DNA of 64,000 nt, taken from Mycolicibacter algericus DSM 45454 (GTDB lineage Bacteria > Actinomycetota > Actinomycetes > Mycobacteriales > Mycobacteriaceae). Of the stretch, positions 17,360 through 28,273 are shown one piece after another (position 1 is the first letter of the stretch; each line of letters starts with the position of its first letter). The notes below the pieces were generated by a model. It was given only the letters and a program-made list of their open reading frames with translations, searched no databases and was not told the origin of the DNA. Both the position numbers and the translations under genes were made by a program. The DNA lies in the NCBI RefSeq assembly GCF_002086455.1, contig NZ_MVHC01000010.1, forward strand, positions 59,120-123,119. Reading direction: 5' to 3'.

Positions 17360-18223
17360 ATGCCGCAACGCTTGACCCCGCATTTCGCTGATGTACAAGC
17401 CCATTACGACCTGTCCGATGATTTCTATCGGCTGTTTCTCGATCCGACGCAGACCTATAGCTGCGCCTACTTCAAGCGCTACGACATGACGCTGGAGGAA
17501 GCCCAACTCGCCAAGATCGACCTTTCGCTCAGCAAACTCGGGCTGCAGCCGGAGATGACGCTGCTCGACGTCGGCTGCGGTTGGGGCACCACCATGCAGC
17601 GCGCCATCGAGCAATACGACGTCAACGTGATCGGCCTGACCCTGAGCAAAAACCAAGCCGCCCATGTGCAATCGCGCTTCGATGCGATGGACAGTCCGCG
17701 CAGCCGGCGGGTGCTGCTGGCCGGCTGGGAGGAGTTCGACGAGCCGGTGGACCGGATCGTGTCCATCGGGGCGTTCGAGCACTTCGGCTACGACCGCTAC
17801 GACGACTTCTTCACCACGACCTTCAAGGCGCTGCCCGACGACGGCACGATGATGCTGCACACGATCTGCGGCCTGTCACCGCAGGAGATCGTCGAACACG
17901 GCATGGCACTGACCCCCGAGCTGGCCGACTTTCAGATATTCCTCATGACGGAGATCTTCCCCGGCGGCCAGCTGCCGTCGATCGGTCTGGTCAGGGAGCA
18001 CGCCGTCAAGGTGGGGTTCACGGTGAAGCGCATCCAGTCGCTGCAGCAGCACTACGCGATGACCCTCGACCACTGGGCCGCAGCGCTGGAGGCGCACGAG
18101 TGCGAGGCCGTCGAACTGCAGTCCGCGGCGGTTTTCGACCGCTACATGCGGTACCTGACCGGCTGCGCCGAGGAATTCCGCGCCGGGCGATTCGACATCA
18201 ACCAATTCACCCTGGCCAAGTGA
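17360..18223 (+). CDS. Mycolic acid cyclopropane synthase family methyltransferase (PcaA-like)
   Basis: SAM-dependent enzyme of the CmaA/MmaA/PcaA/UmaA family, which modifies double bonds or adds methyl branches in mycolic acid chains. The 287-residue length equals that of PcaA, and the N-terminus LTPHFADVQAHYDLSDDFYR is closer to PcaA than to CmaA2 or UmaA as I remember them. The SAM motif is VGCGWG (about 74-79), followed by GLTLSKNQ and IGAFEHFG, where the Glu and His help bind the bicarbonate in the active site. The gene has no operon partner. The exact reaction (cis-cyclopropanation or oxygenated-mycolate step) cannot be set from sequence alone. Confidence 0.92.
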   Translation: MPQRLTPHFADVQAHYDLSDDFYRLFLDPTQTYSCAYFKRYDMTLEEAQLAKIDLSLSKLGLQPEMTLLDVGCGWGTTMQRAIEQYDVNVIGLTLSKNQAAHVQSRFDAMDSPRSRRVLLAGWEEFDEPVDRIVSIGAFEHFGYDRYDDFFTTTFKALPDDGTMMLHTICGLSPQEIVEHGMALTPELADFQIFLMTEIFPGGQLPSIGLVREHAVKVGFTVKRIQSLQQHYAMTLDHWAAALEAHECEAVELQSAAVFDRYMRYLTGCAEEFRAGRFDINQFTLAK

Positions 18224-18245
18224 GGCCGAATCGCTGCCCGCAGCG

Positions 18246-18536
18246 TCAGCTGGTTCCCAGCGGGTCGACGGTCGCGGCGATATAGACCATCGCCGTGGCG
18301 GCCGTCGTCATCGTCGCGAAGTCCAGTCCCCGGTCCCGCAGCACCAGCAGCCCGGCCCGCTCCTCGGACAACACCAGCCGCAGCGCGGCGGCCACCGCGG
18401 TGCCGATCCCGATCAGCAGGGCGCCGCGACGCCAGAAGTTCGCGCCGGCCAACACGAACGCCGCCACGAAGATCAGCCCGACCAGCATGATCGGCCACTG
18501 GGCGGCGACCAGCCGGCGGACGTCCGCGCGCGTCAC
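18246..18536 (-). CDS. Small membrane protein DUF3017 (Rv3355c-like)
   Basis: A 96-residue integral membrane protein with three hydrophobic segments at roughly 14-34, 38-55 and 75-92, separated by basic stretches. The GTG start at 18536 overlaps the folD stop (GTGA), so it is co-translated behind folD, the same pairing as Rv3356c-Rv3355c. It fits the DUF3017 family in length and in the conserved [16 protein letters not shown] segment. Function unknown; the fixed coupling to folD is the only clue. Confidence 0.88.
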   Translation of the reverse strand: MTRADVRRLVAAQWPIMLVGLIFVAAFVLAGANFWRRGALLIGIGTAVAAALRLVLSEERAGLLVLRDRGLDFATMTTAATAMVYIAATVDPLGTS

Positions 18537-19390
18537 AGTCCGCTCTCGACCCGCTCGACGACGTTGGTCAGCAGGAAGGCCCGGGTCAGCGGGCCGACCC
18601 CGCCGGGGTTGGGCGACACGTGACCGGCCACCTCCCACACGTCCGGATGCACGTCGCCGACCAGTCCGGCATCGGTGCGGCTGACGCCGACGTCGACGAC
18701 GGCCGCCCCGGGACGCACCATGTCCGCGGTGAGCAGATGCGGCACCCCGACACCGGCGACGATGATGTCGGCCTGGCGAGTGAGCTCCGGCAGGTTGCGG
18801 GTTCCGGTGTGACACAACGTCACCGTGGCGTTCTCCGACCGGCGGGTCAGCAGCAGGCCCAGCGGGCGCCCGACGGTCACCCCGCGGCCGATCACCACCA
18901 CGTGGGCGCCGGCGATCGGCACGTCGTAGCGGCGCAGCAGGTGCACGATCCCGCGCGGCGTGCACGGCAGCGCCGCCGGGGTTCCCAGCACCAGCCAGCC
19001 CAGGTTCGTCGGGTGCAGCCCGTCGGCGTCCTTGGCCGGGTCGACGCGTTCCAGCGCGGCGTTCTCGTCGAGATGGCGGGGCAGCGGCAGCTGCACGATG
19101 TAACCGGTGCACTCCGGGTTGGCGTTGAGCTCGTCGATGGTGTCGTCGAGCTGCGCCGCGCTGACGTCGGCCGGCAGGTCGCGGCGGAGCGAGGTGATGC
19201 CGACCTTGGCGCAGTCGGCGTGCTTGCCGCGCACGTAGGCGTGCGAGCCCGGGTCGTCGCCGACCAAAATGGTGCCCAGCCCCGGAATGCGGCCCGCCCG
19301 GGCGAGGTTGTCCACCCGGGCTTTGAGGTCGACGAAGATCTCGTCGCGCGTGGCCTTGCCGTCCAACGTGATCGCACCCACGCCGGACAT
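18533..19390 (-). CDS. folD: Methylenetetrahydrofolate dehydrogenase/cyclohydrolase FolD
   Basis: Bifunctional enzyme that interconverts methylene-, methenyl- and 10-formyl-tetrahydrofolate for purine and methionine one-carbon supply. The 285 residues are family length. The catalytic Lys lies in YVRGKHADC. Signatures [23 protein letters not shown] (NADP site) and [11 protein letters not shown] are intact. The ATG at 19390 has GGGGA eight bases upstream; an in-frame GTG at 19381 is the alternative and would match the M. tuberculosis start. The open frame continues far upstream against other genes, but that part has no folate-enzyme similarity. Confidence 0.96.
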   Translation of the reverse strand: MSGVGAITLDGKATRDEIFVDLKARVDNLARAGRIPGLGTILVGDDPGSHAYVRGKHADCAKVGITSLRRDLPADVSAAQLDDTIDELNANPECTGYIVQLPLPRHLDENAALERVDPAKDADGLHPTNLGWLVLGTPAALPCTPRGIVHLLRRYDVPIAGAHVVVIGRGVTVGRPLGLLLTRRSENATVTLCHTGTRNLPELTRQADIIVAGVGVPHLLTADMVRPGAAVVDVGVSRTDAGLVGDVHPDVWEVAGHVSPNPGGVGPLTRAFLLTNVVERVESGL

Positions 19391-19441
19391 TGTGACATTC
19401 CCCGCCGGATCCGACGTCACCGTCGGGGTTAAGCTCCGGGA

Positions 19442-20641
19442 ATGCCTGCTGCTCCCGACGTCTTCAGTCCGGCCAAGCTCGGCCCGATCACGCTGCGCAA
19501 TCGGGTCATCAAGGCCGCCACCTTCGAGAACCGCACCCCCGACGCGCTGGTCTCCGACGACCTGATCACCTACCACCGGCTGCCGGCCGCCGGCGGGGTG
19601 GGCATGACCACCGTCGCCTACTGCGCGGTCTCCCGCGGCGGCCGCACCTCCGACGACGGACTGTGGATGCGCCCGGAGGCCCTGCCCGGGCTGCGCCGGC
19701 TCACCGAGGCCGTACACGCCGAGGGGGCGGCGGTCAGCGCGCAGATCGGCCACGCCGGCCCGGTCGCCGACGCCCGCTCCAACAAGGCCCGCGCGCTGGC
19801 GCCGGTACGGTTCTTCAACCCGATCGGCATGAGGTTCGCCAAGAAGGCCACCCGCGACGACATCGACGCAGTCATCGCCCAGCACGCCGACGCCGCCCGC
19901 TGCGCCGTCGACGCCGGCTTCGACGCCGTCGAGATCCACCTCGGTCACAACTATCTGGCCAGCTCGTTCCTGTCGCCGCTGATCAACCGCCGCTCCGACG
20001 AGTTCGGCGGCTCGCTGGGCAACCGGGCCAAGGTGGCCCGCGGAATCGTGCAGGCGGTCCGCCAGGCCGTCGAGAAGGACGGCGCCGGCCAGATCGCCGT
20101 GACGGCGAAGCTCAACATGTCCGACGGGGTGCGCGGCGGCATCAGCCTGGACGAGTCGCTGACCACCGCCAAGTGGCTGCAGGACGACGGCGGCCTGGAC
20201 GCCCTCGAGCTGACCGCCGGCAGCTCGCTGGTCAACCCGATGTACCTGTTCCGCGGGCATGCCCCGGTCAAGGAGTTCGCGAACGTCTTCCCGCCCCCGT
20301 TGCGCTGGGGCATGCGGATGACGGGCAACAAGTTCCTGCGCGAGTACCCGTACCACGACGCCTATCTGCTGGACGACGCCCGGCTGTTCCGCGCCGAGCT
20401 GTCGCTGCCGCTGATCCTGTTGGGGGGCATCACCAACCGAGAGACCATGGATCAGGCGATGGCCGAGGGCTTCGAGTTCGTCGCGATGGCCCGGGCGCTG
20501 CTGGCCGAACCGGACCTGGTCAACCGGATCGCGGCCGAGCCGGCGACGGTGTCGGAATGCATCCACTGCAACCAGTGCATGCCCACGATCTATGAGCGCA
20601 CCCACTGCGTTGTCACCGGCGCCCCGGACGTCCTGCGCTGA
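19442..20641 (+). CDS. NADH:flavin oxidoreductase, old yellow enzyme family (Rv3359-like)
   Basis: This 399-residue FMN TIM-barrel protein has segments [29 protein letters not shown] and [20 protein letters not shown] typical of the 2,4-dienoyl-CoA reductase/OYE class. The C-terminus contains [17 protein letters not shown], a cysteine set resembling the Fe-S motif of long dienoyl-CoA reductases, but no second flavin/NAD domain follows. It diverges from folD across about 50 bases. The substrate is unknown; enoate or cholesterol-derived intermediates are possible. Confidence 0.9.
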   Translation: MPAAPDVFSPAKLGPITLRNRVIKAATFENRTPDALVSDDLITYHRLPAAGGVGMTTVAYCAVSRGGRTSDDGLWMRPEALPGLRRLTEAVHAEGAAVSAQIGHAGPVADARSNKARALAPVRFFNPIGMRFAKKATRDDIDAVIAQHADAARCAVDAGFDAVEIHLGHNYLASSFLSPLINRRSDEFGGSLGNRAKVARGIVQAVRQAVEKDGAGQIAVTAKLNMSDGVRGGISLDESLTTAKWLQDDGGLDALELTAGSSLVNPMYLFRGHAPVKEFANVFPPPLRWGMRMTGNKFLREYPYHDAYLLDDARLFRAELSLPLILLGGITNRETMDQAMAEGFEFVAMARALLAEPDLVNRIAAEPATVSECIHCNQCMPTIYERTHCVVTGAPDVLR

Positions 20642-20646
20642 GGATC

Positions 20647-20665
20647 CGCGCCGACTCGCGGCGCG
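20647..20665 (+). terminator. Possible short hairpin after the oxidoreductase gene
   Basis: CGCGCCG and CGGCGCG form a 7-bp GC-only stem around a 5-base loop, 6 bases past the stop codon. No U-run follows. It may end transcription before the FHA-ABC gene or be chance in GC-rich DNA. Confidence 0.35.
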
Positions 20666-20707
20666 CGGACCGGCGGTCACTTCTGTCCGCCCGATACAGT
20701 TGATCCG

Positions 20708-23368
20708 ATGAGTCACCCTGCTCCGCCGGTGCTGACCGTGCGCTATGACGGGTCGCAAGGCACATTCTCCGCAGGCCACGACGTGGTCATCGGGCGTGAC
20801 CTGCGCGCCGACATCCGTATCCCGCATCCACTGGTCTCCCGCGCGCACCTGCTGCTGCGCTTCGAGCAGGGCAGATGGCTCGGAATCGACAACGGCTCGC
20901 TGAACGGCATTTACGTCAACGGCCAGCGGGTGCCGATGGTCGACATCCGCGACGGCCAGTGTGTCAACCTGGGCAACCCGGACGGCCCGCGACTGTCCTT
21001 CGAGGTCGGGCGGCACCAGGGCCAGGCCGGCAGGCCGCCGCAGACCGTCTCGATCCAGGTGCCGCAGCCGGGCCAGCCAGGAATCGCACGCCCGGGCCGG
21101 CCGCCGCAGCAACCCCCGGGCCGGCCCGCCGCGCCGGTGCCCCCCGAACCGGCGCACTACCCGGATCCGCGCTCGGCCGGACACCCCGGCATCCAGCAGC
21201 CGCTGCGGCCCGGCCCGCCGCCGTATCAGCCCCCGCCGCTGACCCACCGGCAACCGGCATACCCGGGGGCCGGTCCATCCGGCGACGCGGCCCTGCGCCA
21301 GAGTTTCGCGCCACCCGCGCCCGCCGAGCCGTTGCCACCGCGGCAACCGTCCACCCGGATGGCCCCGGTGGCCGCGAAGCCACCGGAGGTCGGCAACCTC
21401 GCCACCCGGATGATCGACATCCTGCGGCCCGGATCCGCCTCGCCGCCGGATGCGCCCGCCGGGGCGTTGACCATCGGGCGCGCCACCGACAACGACATCG
21501 TCATCTCCGATGTGCTGGCCTCCCGGCACCACGCCATGCTGATCCCGACTCCGCTGGGCACCGAGATCCGCGACAGCCGAAGCATCAACGGCACGTTCGT
21601 CAACGGTGTCCGGATCGGCTCGGCGATCCTCACCGAGGGCGACCTGGTCACGATCGGCAACGTCGACCTGGAATTCCACGGCGGCAGCCTGGTACGCCGC
21701 ACCGAGACCGCGACGGGCAGTGGCGGGCTCGAAGTTCGGGACGTCTGCTTCGACGTCGAGGGCGGCAAGCGGCTGCTCAACAACATCTCGCTGACCGCCC
21801 GGCCGGGCACATTGACCGCGATCATCGGCGGCTCCGGCGCCGGCAAGACCACGCTGGCCCGGCTGATCGCCGGCTACACCCGGCCCAGCTCCGGCTCCGT
21901 GCTGTTCGAGGGCCACAACATCCACGCCGACTACGCCTCGCTGCGCAGCCGGGTCGGGATGGTCCCGCAGGACGACGTGGTGCACCGCCAGTTGACGGTG
22001 AACCAGGCGCTGGGCTACGCCGCCGAGCTACGGCTGCCGCCCGACAGCAGCCAGGCCGATCGCGATCAGGCCGTCGCGGAGGTACTCGAGGAACTCGAGA
22101 TGACCAAGCACGCCGAGACCCGGGTGGACAAGCTCTCCGGCGGCCAGCGCAAACGCGCCTCGGTGGCGTTGGAGCTGCTGACCGGGCCGTCGCTGTTGCT
22201 GCTCGACGAACCGACGTCAGGTCTGGACCCGGCACTGGACCGTCAGGTCATGCTGATGCTGCGCGGTCTCGCCGACGCCGGACGCGTGGTGCTGGTGGTC
22301 ACCCACTCGGTGGCCTACCTCGATGTCTGCGACCAGATCCTGCTGTTGGCCCCCGGCGGCAAGACGGCATTCATCGGCCCGCCCGACCAGGTGGACACCG
22401 CCCTGGGAACCCGCAACTGGGCCGACATCTTCGCCAACGTGGGCGCCGATCCCGACGAAGCCAACCGGCGCTTTCTGGAGCGCGAAGGGGGCCAGCGGTC
22501 CTCGGTGGCGCTGGCCGAGACACCCCCCGCCGACCTCGGCAAACCGGCGGCCACCAGTCTGCTCAAACAACTGTCGACGATCGCGCGCCGCCAGGTCCGG
22601 CTGATCGTCTCCGACCGTGGCTACTCGATATTTCTGGCCTTGCTGCCGTTCATCGTCGGGATCTTGTCGTTGACCGTCGAGGGCGACCACGGGCTGGGCA
22701 TACCCGGGCCCGATGCCCCCACCGAACCGCGATACATCATGGTGCTGCTCAATATCGGCGCCGTGTTCATGGGTACCGCGCTGACCATCCGCGACCTGAT
22801 CGGCGAACGCCCGATCTTCCGAAGAGAGCAGGCCGTCGGACTGTCGACGGTCGCCTACCTGCTCGCCAAGGTCGCGGTGTTCTGCGTGTTCGCCACCGTC
22901 CAAGCCGCGATCGCCACCACCATCGTGGTGCTGGGCAAGGGCGGCCCGGCGCGCGACGCGGTGCTGTTCGGCAACGTGAACTTCGAGCTGTTCCTCGGGG
23001 TGGCCGGCACCTGCGTGGCCTCGGCGATTCTCGGCTTGGCGCTGTCGGCGTTCGCCCAGTCCAACGAGCAGATCATGCCGATGCTGGTGGTGTCGATCAT
23101 GTCGCAGCTGGTGCTGTCCAGCGGCATGATCCCGGTCGGCGGCCGGACCGGTCTCGACCAGATGTCCTGGCTGACGCCGGCGCGCTGGGGGTACGCGGCC
23201 GGCGGGTCGACCGTCGACTTCAACACCTTGATGAACGCCCCGCAGATTCCCAAGGACCGGCTGTGGGACCACACCCGGGGCATCTGGCTGCTCGACATGG
23301 CGATGCTGGCAGTGCTGTCGGTCTGCTACGCCGTGGTGGTGTGGTGGAAGATCCGGCTCAAGCGCTGA
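20708..23368 (+). CDS. ABC exporter with two FHA domains (Rv1747-like)
   Basis: An 886-residue single-chain half-transporter. FHA domain 1 spans about 20-100 (Arg30, SRAH 44-47, Asn67) and FHA 2 spans about 250-325 (Arg258, SRHH 272-275, Asn294/299). A Pro-rich linker (105-230) separates them. The ATPase has Walker [10 protein letters not shown] (374-382), signature LSGGQ (476-480) and Walker B LLLLDEP (496-502). Residues 620-886 form an ABC2-type membrane domain with about six helices. M. tuberculosis Rv1747 has this architecture and is phosphorylated by PknF on Thr residues in the linker, which the FHA domains then read. Here no kinase gene is adjacent. The exported substrate is unknown; cell-wall glycolipid has been suggested for Rv1747. 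Confidence 0.94.
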   Translation: MSHPAPPVLTVRYDGSQGTFSAGHDVVIGRDLRADIRIPHPLVSRAHLLLRFEQGRWLGIDNGSLNGIYVNGQRVPMVDIRDGQCVNLGNPDGPRLSFEVGRHQGQAGRPPQTVSIQVPQPGQPGIARPGRPPQQPPGRPAAPVPPEPAHYPDPRSAGHPGIQQPLRPGPPPYQPPPLTHRQPAYPGAGPSGDAALRQSFAPPAPAEPLPPRQPSTRMAPVAAKPPEVGNLATRMIDILRPGSASPPDAPAGALTIGRATDNDIVISDVLASRHHAMLIPTPLGTEIRDSRSINGTFVNGVRIGSAILTEGDLVTIGNVDLEFHGGSLVRRTETATGSGGLEVRDVCFDVEGGKRLLNNISLTARPGTLTAIIGGSGAGKTTLARLIAGYTRPSSGSVLFEGHNIHADYASLRSRVGMVPQDDVVHRQLTVNQALGYAAELRLPPDSSQADRDQAVAEVLEELEMTKHAETRVDKLSGGQRKRASVALELLTGPSLLLLDEPTSGLDPALDRQVMLMLRGLADAGRVVLVVTHSVAYLDVCDQILLLAPGGKTAFIGPPDQVDTALGTRNWADIFANVGADPDEANRRFLEREGGQRSSVALAETPPADLGKPAATSLLKQLSTIARRQVRLIVSDRGYSIFLALLPFIVGILSLTVEGDHGLGIPGPDAPTEPRYIMVLLNIGAVFMGTALTIRDLIGERPIFRREQAVGLSTVAYLLAKVAVFCVFATVQAAIATTIVVLGKGGPARDAVLFGNVNFELFLGVAGTCVASAILGLALSAFAQSNEQIMPMLVVSIMSQLVLSSGMIPVGGRTGLDQMSWLTPARWGYAAGGSTVDFNTLMNAPQIPKDRLWDHTRGIWLLDMAMLAVLSVCYAVVVWWKIRLKR

Positions 23369-23395
23369 GCCGGTTTCACCCCGGGCGGCACCCGC

Positions 23396-23989
23396 TCAGC
23401 CCTGGGCGGGCGCCAGCGCCGACAGCGCGTATTCGCTGATCGCGATGAGCGCATCGCGGGCGGACCGTTGGTCGCGCGCATCGACGGTGATCACCGGGAT
23501 GTGATCGGGCAACGCCAGTGCTTTGCGCACCGCGGCGACCGGATAGCGCGGGGCGCCGTCGAACTCGTTGATCGCGATCAGAAACGGCAGGTTGCGGTGC
23601 TCGAAGAAGTCGACGGCGGCGAAGCTGTCCTGCAACCGCCGGCAGTCGGCCAGGATGATCGCGCCGATGGCGCCGCGAACCAGGTCGTCCCACATGAACC
23701 AGAACCGGCGCTGCCCCGGCGTGCCGAACAGGTACAGCACCAGGTCGTCGGCCAAGGTGATGCGGCCGAAGTCCATCGCCACCGTGGTGGTCCGCTTCTC
23801 CGGGGTGGCGTCGAGCGTGTCGACGGCCGCCGATGCGTCGGTGACCAGTGCCTCGGTGCGCAGCGGGATGATCTCCGAGACCGTGCCGACGAATGTGGTC
23901 TTGCCGACCCCGAACCCCCCGGCGATGACGATCTTCGTCGACGCTGACTCCCTTGGGCGGATCGGACTAGCCGAGCGCTCGTAGGCCAC
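23396..23989 (-). CDS. Small GTPase-like ATP/GTP-binding protein of the conservon (Rv3362c/MfpB-like, CvnD type)
   Basis: This 197-residue P-loop protein has Walker A GGFGVGKT (24-31), a TTVAMDFG switch region near 68-75, FGTPGQRRFWFMWDDL near 89-104 and a NEFDGAP base-recognition-like segment. It is the GTPase of the actinobacterial four-gene conservon, acting with the roadblock, DUF742 and sensor proteins encoded upstream. The GTG start at 23989 overlaps the preceding gene by 23 bases. In M. tuberculosis and M. smegmatis the related MfpB works with the pentapeptide protein MfpA in fluoroquinolone resistance, but no mfpA lies here. Confidence 0.92.
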   Translation of the reverse strand: MAYERSASPIRPRESASTKIVIAGGFGVGKTTFVGTVSEIIPLRTEALVTDASAAVDTLDATPEKRTTTVAMDFGRITLADDLVLYLFGTPGQRRFWFMWDDLVRGAIGAIILADCRRLQDSFAAVDFFEHRNLPFLIAINEFDGAPRYPVAAVRKALALPDHIPVITVDARDQRSARDALIAISEYALSALAPAQG

Positions 23990-24359
23990 GAAGCGTCCTT
24001 CCTATCAGTTCTCGTCGTTCGTCCCGGGTGGAAGCCTCGCTCAGCGTGCGACGCACCCGAAGGTATCCCGACGTGACCAGATCCCCCACCAGAACCCGTG
24101 CCACACCCACCGGCAGGTCCAGCCGAGCAGCGATCTCAGCAACCGACGGGCCGGTCTGACACAGTTCGACGATACGGCCGCGCGGATCACCGGCCGGCCA
24201 CTGGTTGGGTTGCGCCGGGCGCACCGTCTGCACCGGGGCCTCCAGCGGCAGGTTGACCTCGGTGTGGGTGCGGCCCGCGGTCAGCGTGTACGGGCGCACC
24301 AGGCTGGCCTCGGTTTCCGGGGCCTGGTGGACCTCCGGCGAGCCGGGCAGGTCCCTCAC
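23967..24359 (-). CDS. DUF742 protein of the conservon (Rv3363c-like, CvnC type)
   Basis: A 130-residue DUF742 protein. The second half has a winged-helix-like stretch (GPSVAEIAARLDLPVGVARV, then VGDLVTSGYLRVRR), the typical DUF742 core. The N-terminal third is variable and holds SLVRPYTLTAGRT, the usual lead-in. Third gene of the four-gene minus-strand operon; its 3' end overlaps the GTPase start by 23 bases. It probably bridges the sensor kinase-like protein and the GTPase, or acts in transcription. The precise role is not established. Confidence 0.9.
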   Translation of the reverse strand: MRDLPGSPEVHQAPETEASLVRPYTLTAGRTHTEVNLPLEAPVQTVRPAQPNQWPAGDPRGRIVELCQTGPSVAEIAARLDLPVGVARVLVGDLVTSGYLRVRRTLSEASTRDERRELIGRTLRGLRALG

Positions 24360-24366
24360 CGGACCC

Positions 24367-24813
24367 TCACGACCGGCCGCCCGGCGACGGCGCCGCGGAC
24401 CGGCGCGCCGACTGCACCACCGCGCCGACCCGCTCCACCAGGACCGCCATCTCGTAGCCGACCTGGCCGATGTCGCAGGAGGCGCTCGCCAATGTCGCCA
24501 GGTGCGAGCCGTCGCCGACCCGCATCAGCAGCAGGTAACCGTGCTCCATCTCCACCACCGACTGCAGCACCCGGCCACCCTCGAACAACTGCGCCGCCCC
24601 GGTGGCCAGGCTGGCCAATCCCGACGCCACAGCGGCCAGCTGATCGGCGCGTTCCTTGGGCAGGTGCTCGCTGGCCGCGACCGTCAGTCCGTCGACCGAC
24701 ACCAAGACCGCGTGCGACACCCCGGGAACGTCGCGGGCGAAGTTGGTCACCAGCCAGTCCAGCGAGCCTTCGGGAGCGCGCCGCTGGTCACTGTGATCGC
24801 TGGGAAAAGTCAT
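24367..24813 (-). CDS. Roadblock/LC7 domain protein of the conservon (Rv3364c-like, CvnB type)
   Basis: A 148-residue single Roadblock/LC7 domain, with [20 protein letters not shown] at the N-terminus and [12 protein letters not shown] in the central helix. Such proteins act as regulators of partner GTPases. The ATG at 24813 overlaps the upstream sensor gene's stop (ATGA), which fixes this start over a long upstream extension in the same frame. M. tuberculosis Rv3364c is described as a secreted inhibitor of host cathepsin G as well; nothing here tests that. Confidence 0.93.
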   Translation of the reverse strand: MTFPSDHSDQRRAPEGSLDWLVTNFARDVPGVSHAVLVSVDGLTVAASEHLPKERADQLAAVASGLASLATGAAQLFEGGRVLQSVVEMEHGYLLLMRVGDGSHLATLASASCDIGQVGYEMAVLVERVGAVVQSARRSAAPSPGGRS

Positions 24814-27707
24814 TGCTGGTTCTGTCCCTGGTCGGTGTCCAAGTCGTTTTCGAAGTCGTGTTCGAAGTTGCTTTCCCGGGCGTGCGATCTCGCGGCGCGC
24901 ACCCCGCCGAAGTGGCTGCTGATCGAGGAGCGGATCGCCGCGGGATCCCGTTCCGGCGCCTCGCGGGCCGGCCCGCCGTTGGATGCTACCGGTTCGCCGG
25001 TGTCGTCCAGCCGCTGCGCCGGAGGGCCCGAACCCGCCGGCGGCGGCTCGGCTTCGGCCGAGCCGGGCACCAGCCGGGCGCCGGGTTCGCGGACCGGCAG
25101 GCCGTGCTCGGTGTGGGCGGCGACCGGCATGTTCTCCACCTCGGCGGCCACCGACCAGCCGCGATCCCACACCGACTGCCAGTCCAGGTCGGCGCGCAGA
25201 CCCGGCTCGTAGGGATCGTTGCCCAGCGACTCCGAAAGCATCCGTTGATAGATCGTGTCGGTGTCGCTGCCGGTGTTGCGGCCGGCGTCCCCGGTGGCGC
25301 CGCGAACCCGGGCCCGCGCGCCGAAGTATGCCGAAGTGTCTGCCGGAGAAGACTTTTCGATCACCGGCTCGGGTTCGGCGAAAGCGTCCTCGGCCGGTTC
25401 CCGAAGTCGGTCTGCGGCCTGCTCGTCGGCCTCCCACCAGGGTTGCGGCAGTTCGCGGCGCTCCCGGCCGGCCTCGTCCTCGGCCGGTGGCCGCACCGGC
25501 GACCCGGCGGGCATCCCGGTGATGCCACTGGACCCCGGGGTGCGTCGCGGCAGCAGCGAAACGACGGGACCGGGACCGGACTCCGGCGAGTCCTCGTACG
25601 GCTCGTGCGCCTCGTACCGCTCATGCGCCCCGGCGGGCTCATACGTCTCAGAGAGCTGGGGCTCGTCGGGCTGGTAGTGCTCGTACGCCTCGGGGTGGCT
25701 CGGGCCGGCGTGGTACGGCGGCGGAGCCGGCTCCTCGGTCTCCCGGTAGCTCAGCAGGTGCGGCGGCAGGTACACCTCGGCGGTGATACCGCGCGACCCC
25801 TGCGACGCGGGGAACAACCGGACCTCGATCCCGTGCCGGTGGGCCAGCCGGGAGATCACGAACAGACCCATGTGGCGGGCGTTCTCCGGGCTGAACTCGC
25901 CGCCGGCCGCCAGCCGCATGTTGGCCATCCGCAGATCGGAGTCGGTCATGCCCAAACCGACGTCGACGACCTCGACCACCACTCCGCCGTCGTTCTCGAG
26001 TCCGGCGACCACCCGCACCGGCTCGGTGGGCGCCGAATAACGCAGCGCATTGTCGATCAACTCCGCGAGCAGGTGCACACAGTCGGCCGCCGCGGCGCCG
26101 ATCACCGTGACGTCGGGCACCAACACGGTCCGCACCCGCTGATAACCCTCCACCTCCGAGGCGGCGGCACTGATCAGCGTCGCCAGCGGGGTCGCCCGTC
26201 CCCGCTCGTGCGGCACCCGCGCCCCCGCCAGCACCAACAGGTTCGCGCCGTTGCGCCGCATCCGCGCGGCGAGGTGGTCCAGCCGGAACAGACTCTCCAG
26301 CCGGTCCGGGTCGTCCTCGTTGCGCTCCAACCGGTCGATGAGCGCCAACTGCTGGTCGACCAGGGACCGGTTACGCCGCGACATCGTCTCGAACATCTCG
26401 TTGACCAGCCGGCGCAGCCGGGCCTCGTCACCGGCCAACAGCAGCGCCTGCGCATGCAGCTCGTCGACGGCGTGGGCGACCTGACCGACTTCCTCGGTGG
26501 TGTAGACCGGCAACGGGGCGGGTTCGCGTTCGTCACCGGCACGCACCCGCGCGATCTCGTGTTCGAGGTCGGAGTGGGCGACCCGCAGCGCGCTGTTTCG
26601 CAGCGTGCGCAGCGGCCGCACCAGCGAGCGCGCTACCAGCCACACCGCCAGCAGCGTGGCGATGGTCGCGGCCAGCACCAGTGCGATGTCACGGATGGCG
26701 GCGGCGCGGCGATCGGCGGCGCGCTCCTCCACCGCCCTGGTCACCGCCCCGGTGTTCTCGGCGATCAGCCGTGCGGCGATCTGGTCGGTGGTGCGGATCG
26801 AGTCCCGCAGCACCGGGTTGTTGGGCAGCACCTGTTCCGGATCGGACATGATCGCCATCCGGGTCACCAGCTGCTGCTGCAGGGCCTTGGCGTCCGGGGA
26901 GTCGACACCGAGTACCTCGGTCATCCCGAACAGCGTGGAGGGCTCGGTGCCGGCCAGCGTCATCATCGAGCTGCGCAGTTCCGGGTCGGGAACCTCGCCG
27001 CCCCGGTTGACCAACAGTTCCTGCATCATCATCTGACCGCGGGCGCCGACGGCGCGGCTCAGGCCCTCGGTCTGCGCCCGGATCCGTTCACTGTCCAGCC
27101 GAACCGAGCCGTTGATGGCGTCCTCGGCGGTCAGCAGGATCGGCGCGTAGCCGGTCACCTCCTCGCGCAGCCCCAAACCGGCGGTCGACACCGCGTCCAG
27201 CAGGCCCTGGCCCCGCTCGATGAGCGTGCCCACCCCGGAGCGAACGTCGGTCGCGACGTCGGTGTGCGACAGCCGCGACTGGAGTTCGTACATCCGGTTC
27301 TCGAAGTTCTTCCGGGCGCCCTCGGCGTCGCCGTCGGAGGAGGCTGCCACCAGCGCGTCGCCCAGCGCCGACATGTAATTGGTGATCGCCGGGATCATCT
27401 CGGCGCGGTCGGCGACCAGCCGAAGCCGGTTGGCCTCCGACAGCGCACCGGAGATACGCAGCCCGCCGAAGACACCGGCCAGCAGCATCGGCAGCAGCGC
27501 GATCGCCAGCACCTTCCATCGCACCGGCCAGTTGCGCACCGACCACCGCGACGGACGTTTCACCGCCGCTGCAGCGGATTCGTTCTCACGGTCGGCCAGG
27601 CCGTCGAGGGCGGGATCCACCTCGTCCGGGTGGTCGAAGAGCGTCACTGCTCGGCGGCCGGTTCGCCGACCGCTCGGCTGAAATTCACCGTTTGCGCCTT
27701 CATTCAT
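24810..27707 (-). CDS. Membrane sensor with histidine-kinase-like ATPase domain (Rv3365c-like, CvnA type)
   Basis: A 965-residue protein. A first transmembrane helix lies near 65-85 and a long extracytoplasmic nitrate/nitrite-sensing-like region runs to a second helix near 340-362. A HAMP-type linker and a kinase-like core follow, with an ATP-binding N-box-like segment [14 protein letters not shown] and G-box GLGMTDSDL. The C-terminal 270 residues are acidic, Pro-rich and low complexity. No clear phospho-acceptor His motif is seen, as usual for conservon sensors. The ATG at 27707 with GGAAG upstream is preferred to the ATG at 27725. It heads the operon with the roadblock, DUF742 and GTPase genes. 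Confidence 0.92.
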   Translation of the reverse strand: MNEGANGEFQPSGRRTGRRAVTLFDHPDEVDPALDGLADRENESAAAAVKRPSRWSVRNWPVRWKVLAIALLPMLLAGVFGGLRISGALSEANRLRLVADRAEMIPAITNYMSALGDALVAASSDGDAEGARKNFENRMYELQSRLSHTDVATDVRSGVGTLIERGQGLLDAVSTAGLGLREEVTGYAPILLTAEDAINGSVRLDSERIRAQTEGLSRAVGARGQMMMQELLVNRGGEVPDPELRSSMMTLAGTEPSTLFGMTEVLGVDSPDAKALQQQLVTRMAIMSDPEQVLPNNPVLRDSIRTTDQIAARLIAENTGAVTRAVEERAADRRAAAIRDIALVLAATIATLLAVWLVARSLVRPLRTLRNSALRVAHSDLEHEIARVRAGDEREPAPLPVYTTEEVGQVAHAVDELHAQALLLAGDEARLRRLVNEMFETMSRRNRSLVDQQLALIDRLERNEDDPDRLESLFRLDHLAARMRRNGANLLVLAGARVPHERGRATPLATLISAAASEVEGYQRVRTVLVPDVTVIGAAAADCVHLLAELIDNALRYSAPTEPVRVVAGLENDGGVVVEVVDVGLGMTDSDLRMANMRLAAGGEFSPENARHMGLFVISRLAHRHGIEVRLFPASQGSRGITAEVYLPPHLLSYRETEEPAPPPYHAGPSHPEAYEHYQPDEPQLSETYEPAGAHERYEAHEPYEDSPESGPGPVVSLLPRRTPGSSGITGMPAGSPVRPPAEDEAGRERRELPQPWWEADEQAADRLREPAEDAFAEPEPVIEKSSPADTSAYFGARARVRGATGDAGRNTGSDTDTIYQRMLSESLGNDPYEPGLRADLDWQSVWDRGWSVAAEVENMPVAAHTEHGLPVREPGARLVPGSAEAEPPPAGSGPPAQRLDDTGEPVASNGGPAREAPERDPAAIRSSISSHFGGVRAARSHARESNFEHDFENDLDTDQGQNQQ

Positions 27708-27957
27708 CGCAAGCTTCCGGCACATCGCACCCGCTGAACCGACAGCGGTGTGAGACCGCGCCTTGATCTGGGCCGACTTCAGTCGGCAATTCGACGAGTA
27801 TGACAGTCTGCGTGTGCCATCACCATAGCCTTAACCGAAAAGGCACAGCTCCCGAGACGGTTCCGTGTCCCGCGAACGCCGCCGGCTGGTGGTGCTGCTC
27901 CACTGCCCCGAACAGCGTTGTCGATGACGTGTCGGTGAGCTGATGGACAATCGGGGC

Positions 27958-28203
27958 ATGACACGGCTGAGTCGGATTGTGCTGGCGGTGGTCGCTGCGG
28001 CCGGCGCGGGACTGCTGGGCCTCACGGCCCCGGCGCGGGCCGAACCGGGCTACGGGCAGGACTGCATCCTGCCCGGTGTCAACGAGTGCCGGCTGATGCC
28101 GGAGGGCAACCGGCCCCATGATGTGCAGCGGTGGTGCCCCGGCGGTCAGGGCTGGGTGAACGTCTTCACCCCGTGCCGGGACTACTACGGGCCGTATTCG
28201 TGA
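27958..28203 (+). CDS. Small secreted four-cysteine protein
   Basis: An 81-residue exported protein. Residues 1-27 are a signal peptide (ARA cleavage). The mature part has four Cys in the order C-x7-C-x15-C-x12-C, with a WCPGGQ segment, V-x-x-F-x-PC and a GPY end. The protein encoded at 59669-59926 has the same plan, so the two form a small paralogous family. It stands alone, divergent from the conservon sensor across a 250-bp gap in which I see no other feature. Function unknown. Confidence 0.78.
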   Translation: MTRLSRIVLAVVAAAGAGLLGLTAPARAEPGYGQDCILPGVNECRLMPEGNRPHDVQRWCPGGQGWVNVFTPCRDYYGPYS

Positions 28204-28273
28204 GCGGTCGCTAGACCTGGAGACGGACGCGCCGACGTATCCGGTTTGCCACGCTGACGTGCCACCATCAGTT

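Noticed and set aside
19391..21985. Upstream extension of the folD frame to over 1100 residues
   Set aside because: The extra part is antisense to the oxidoreductase and FHA-ABC genes and has no folate-enzyme similarity. A normal start exists at 19390.
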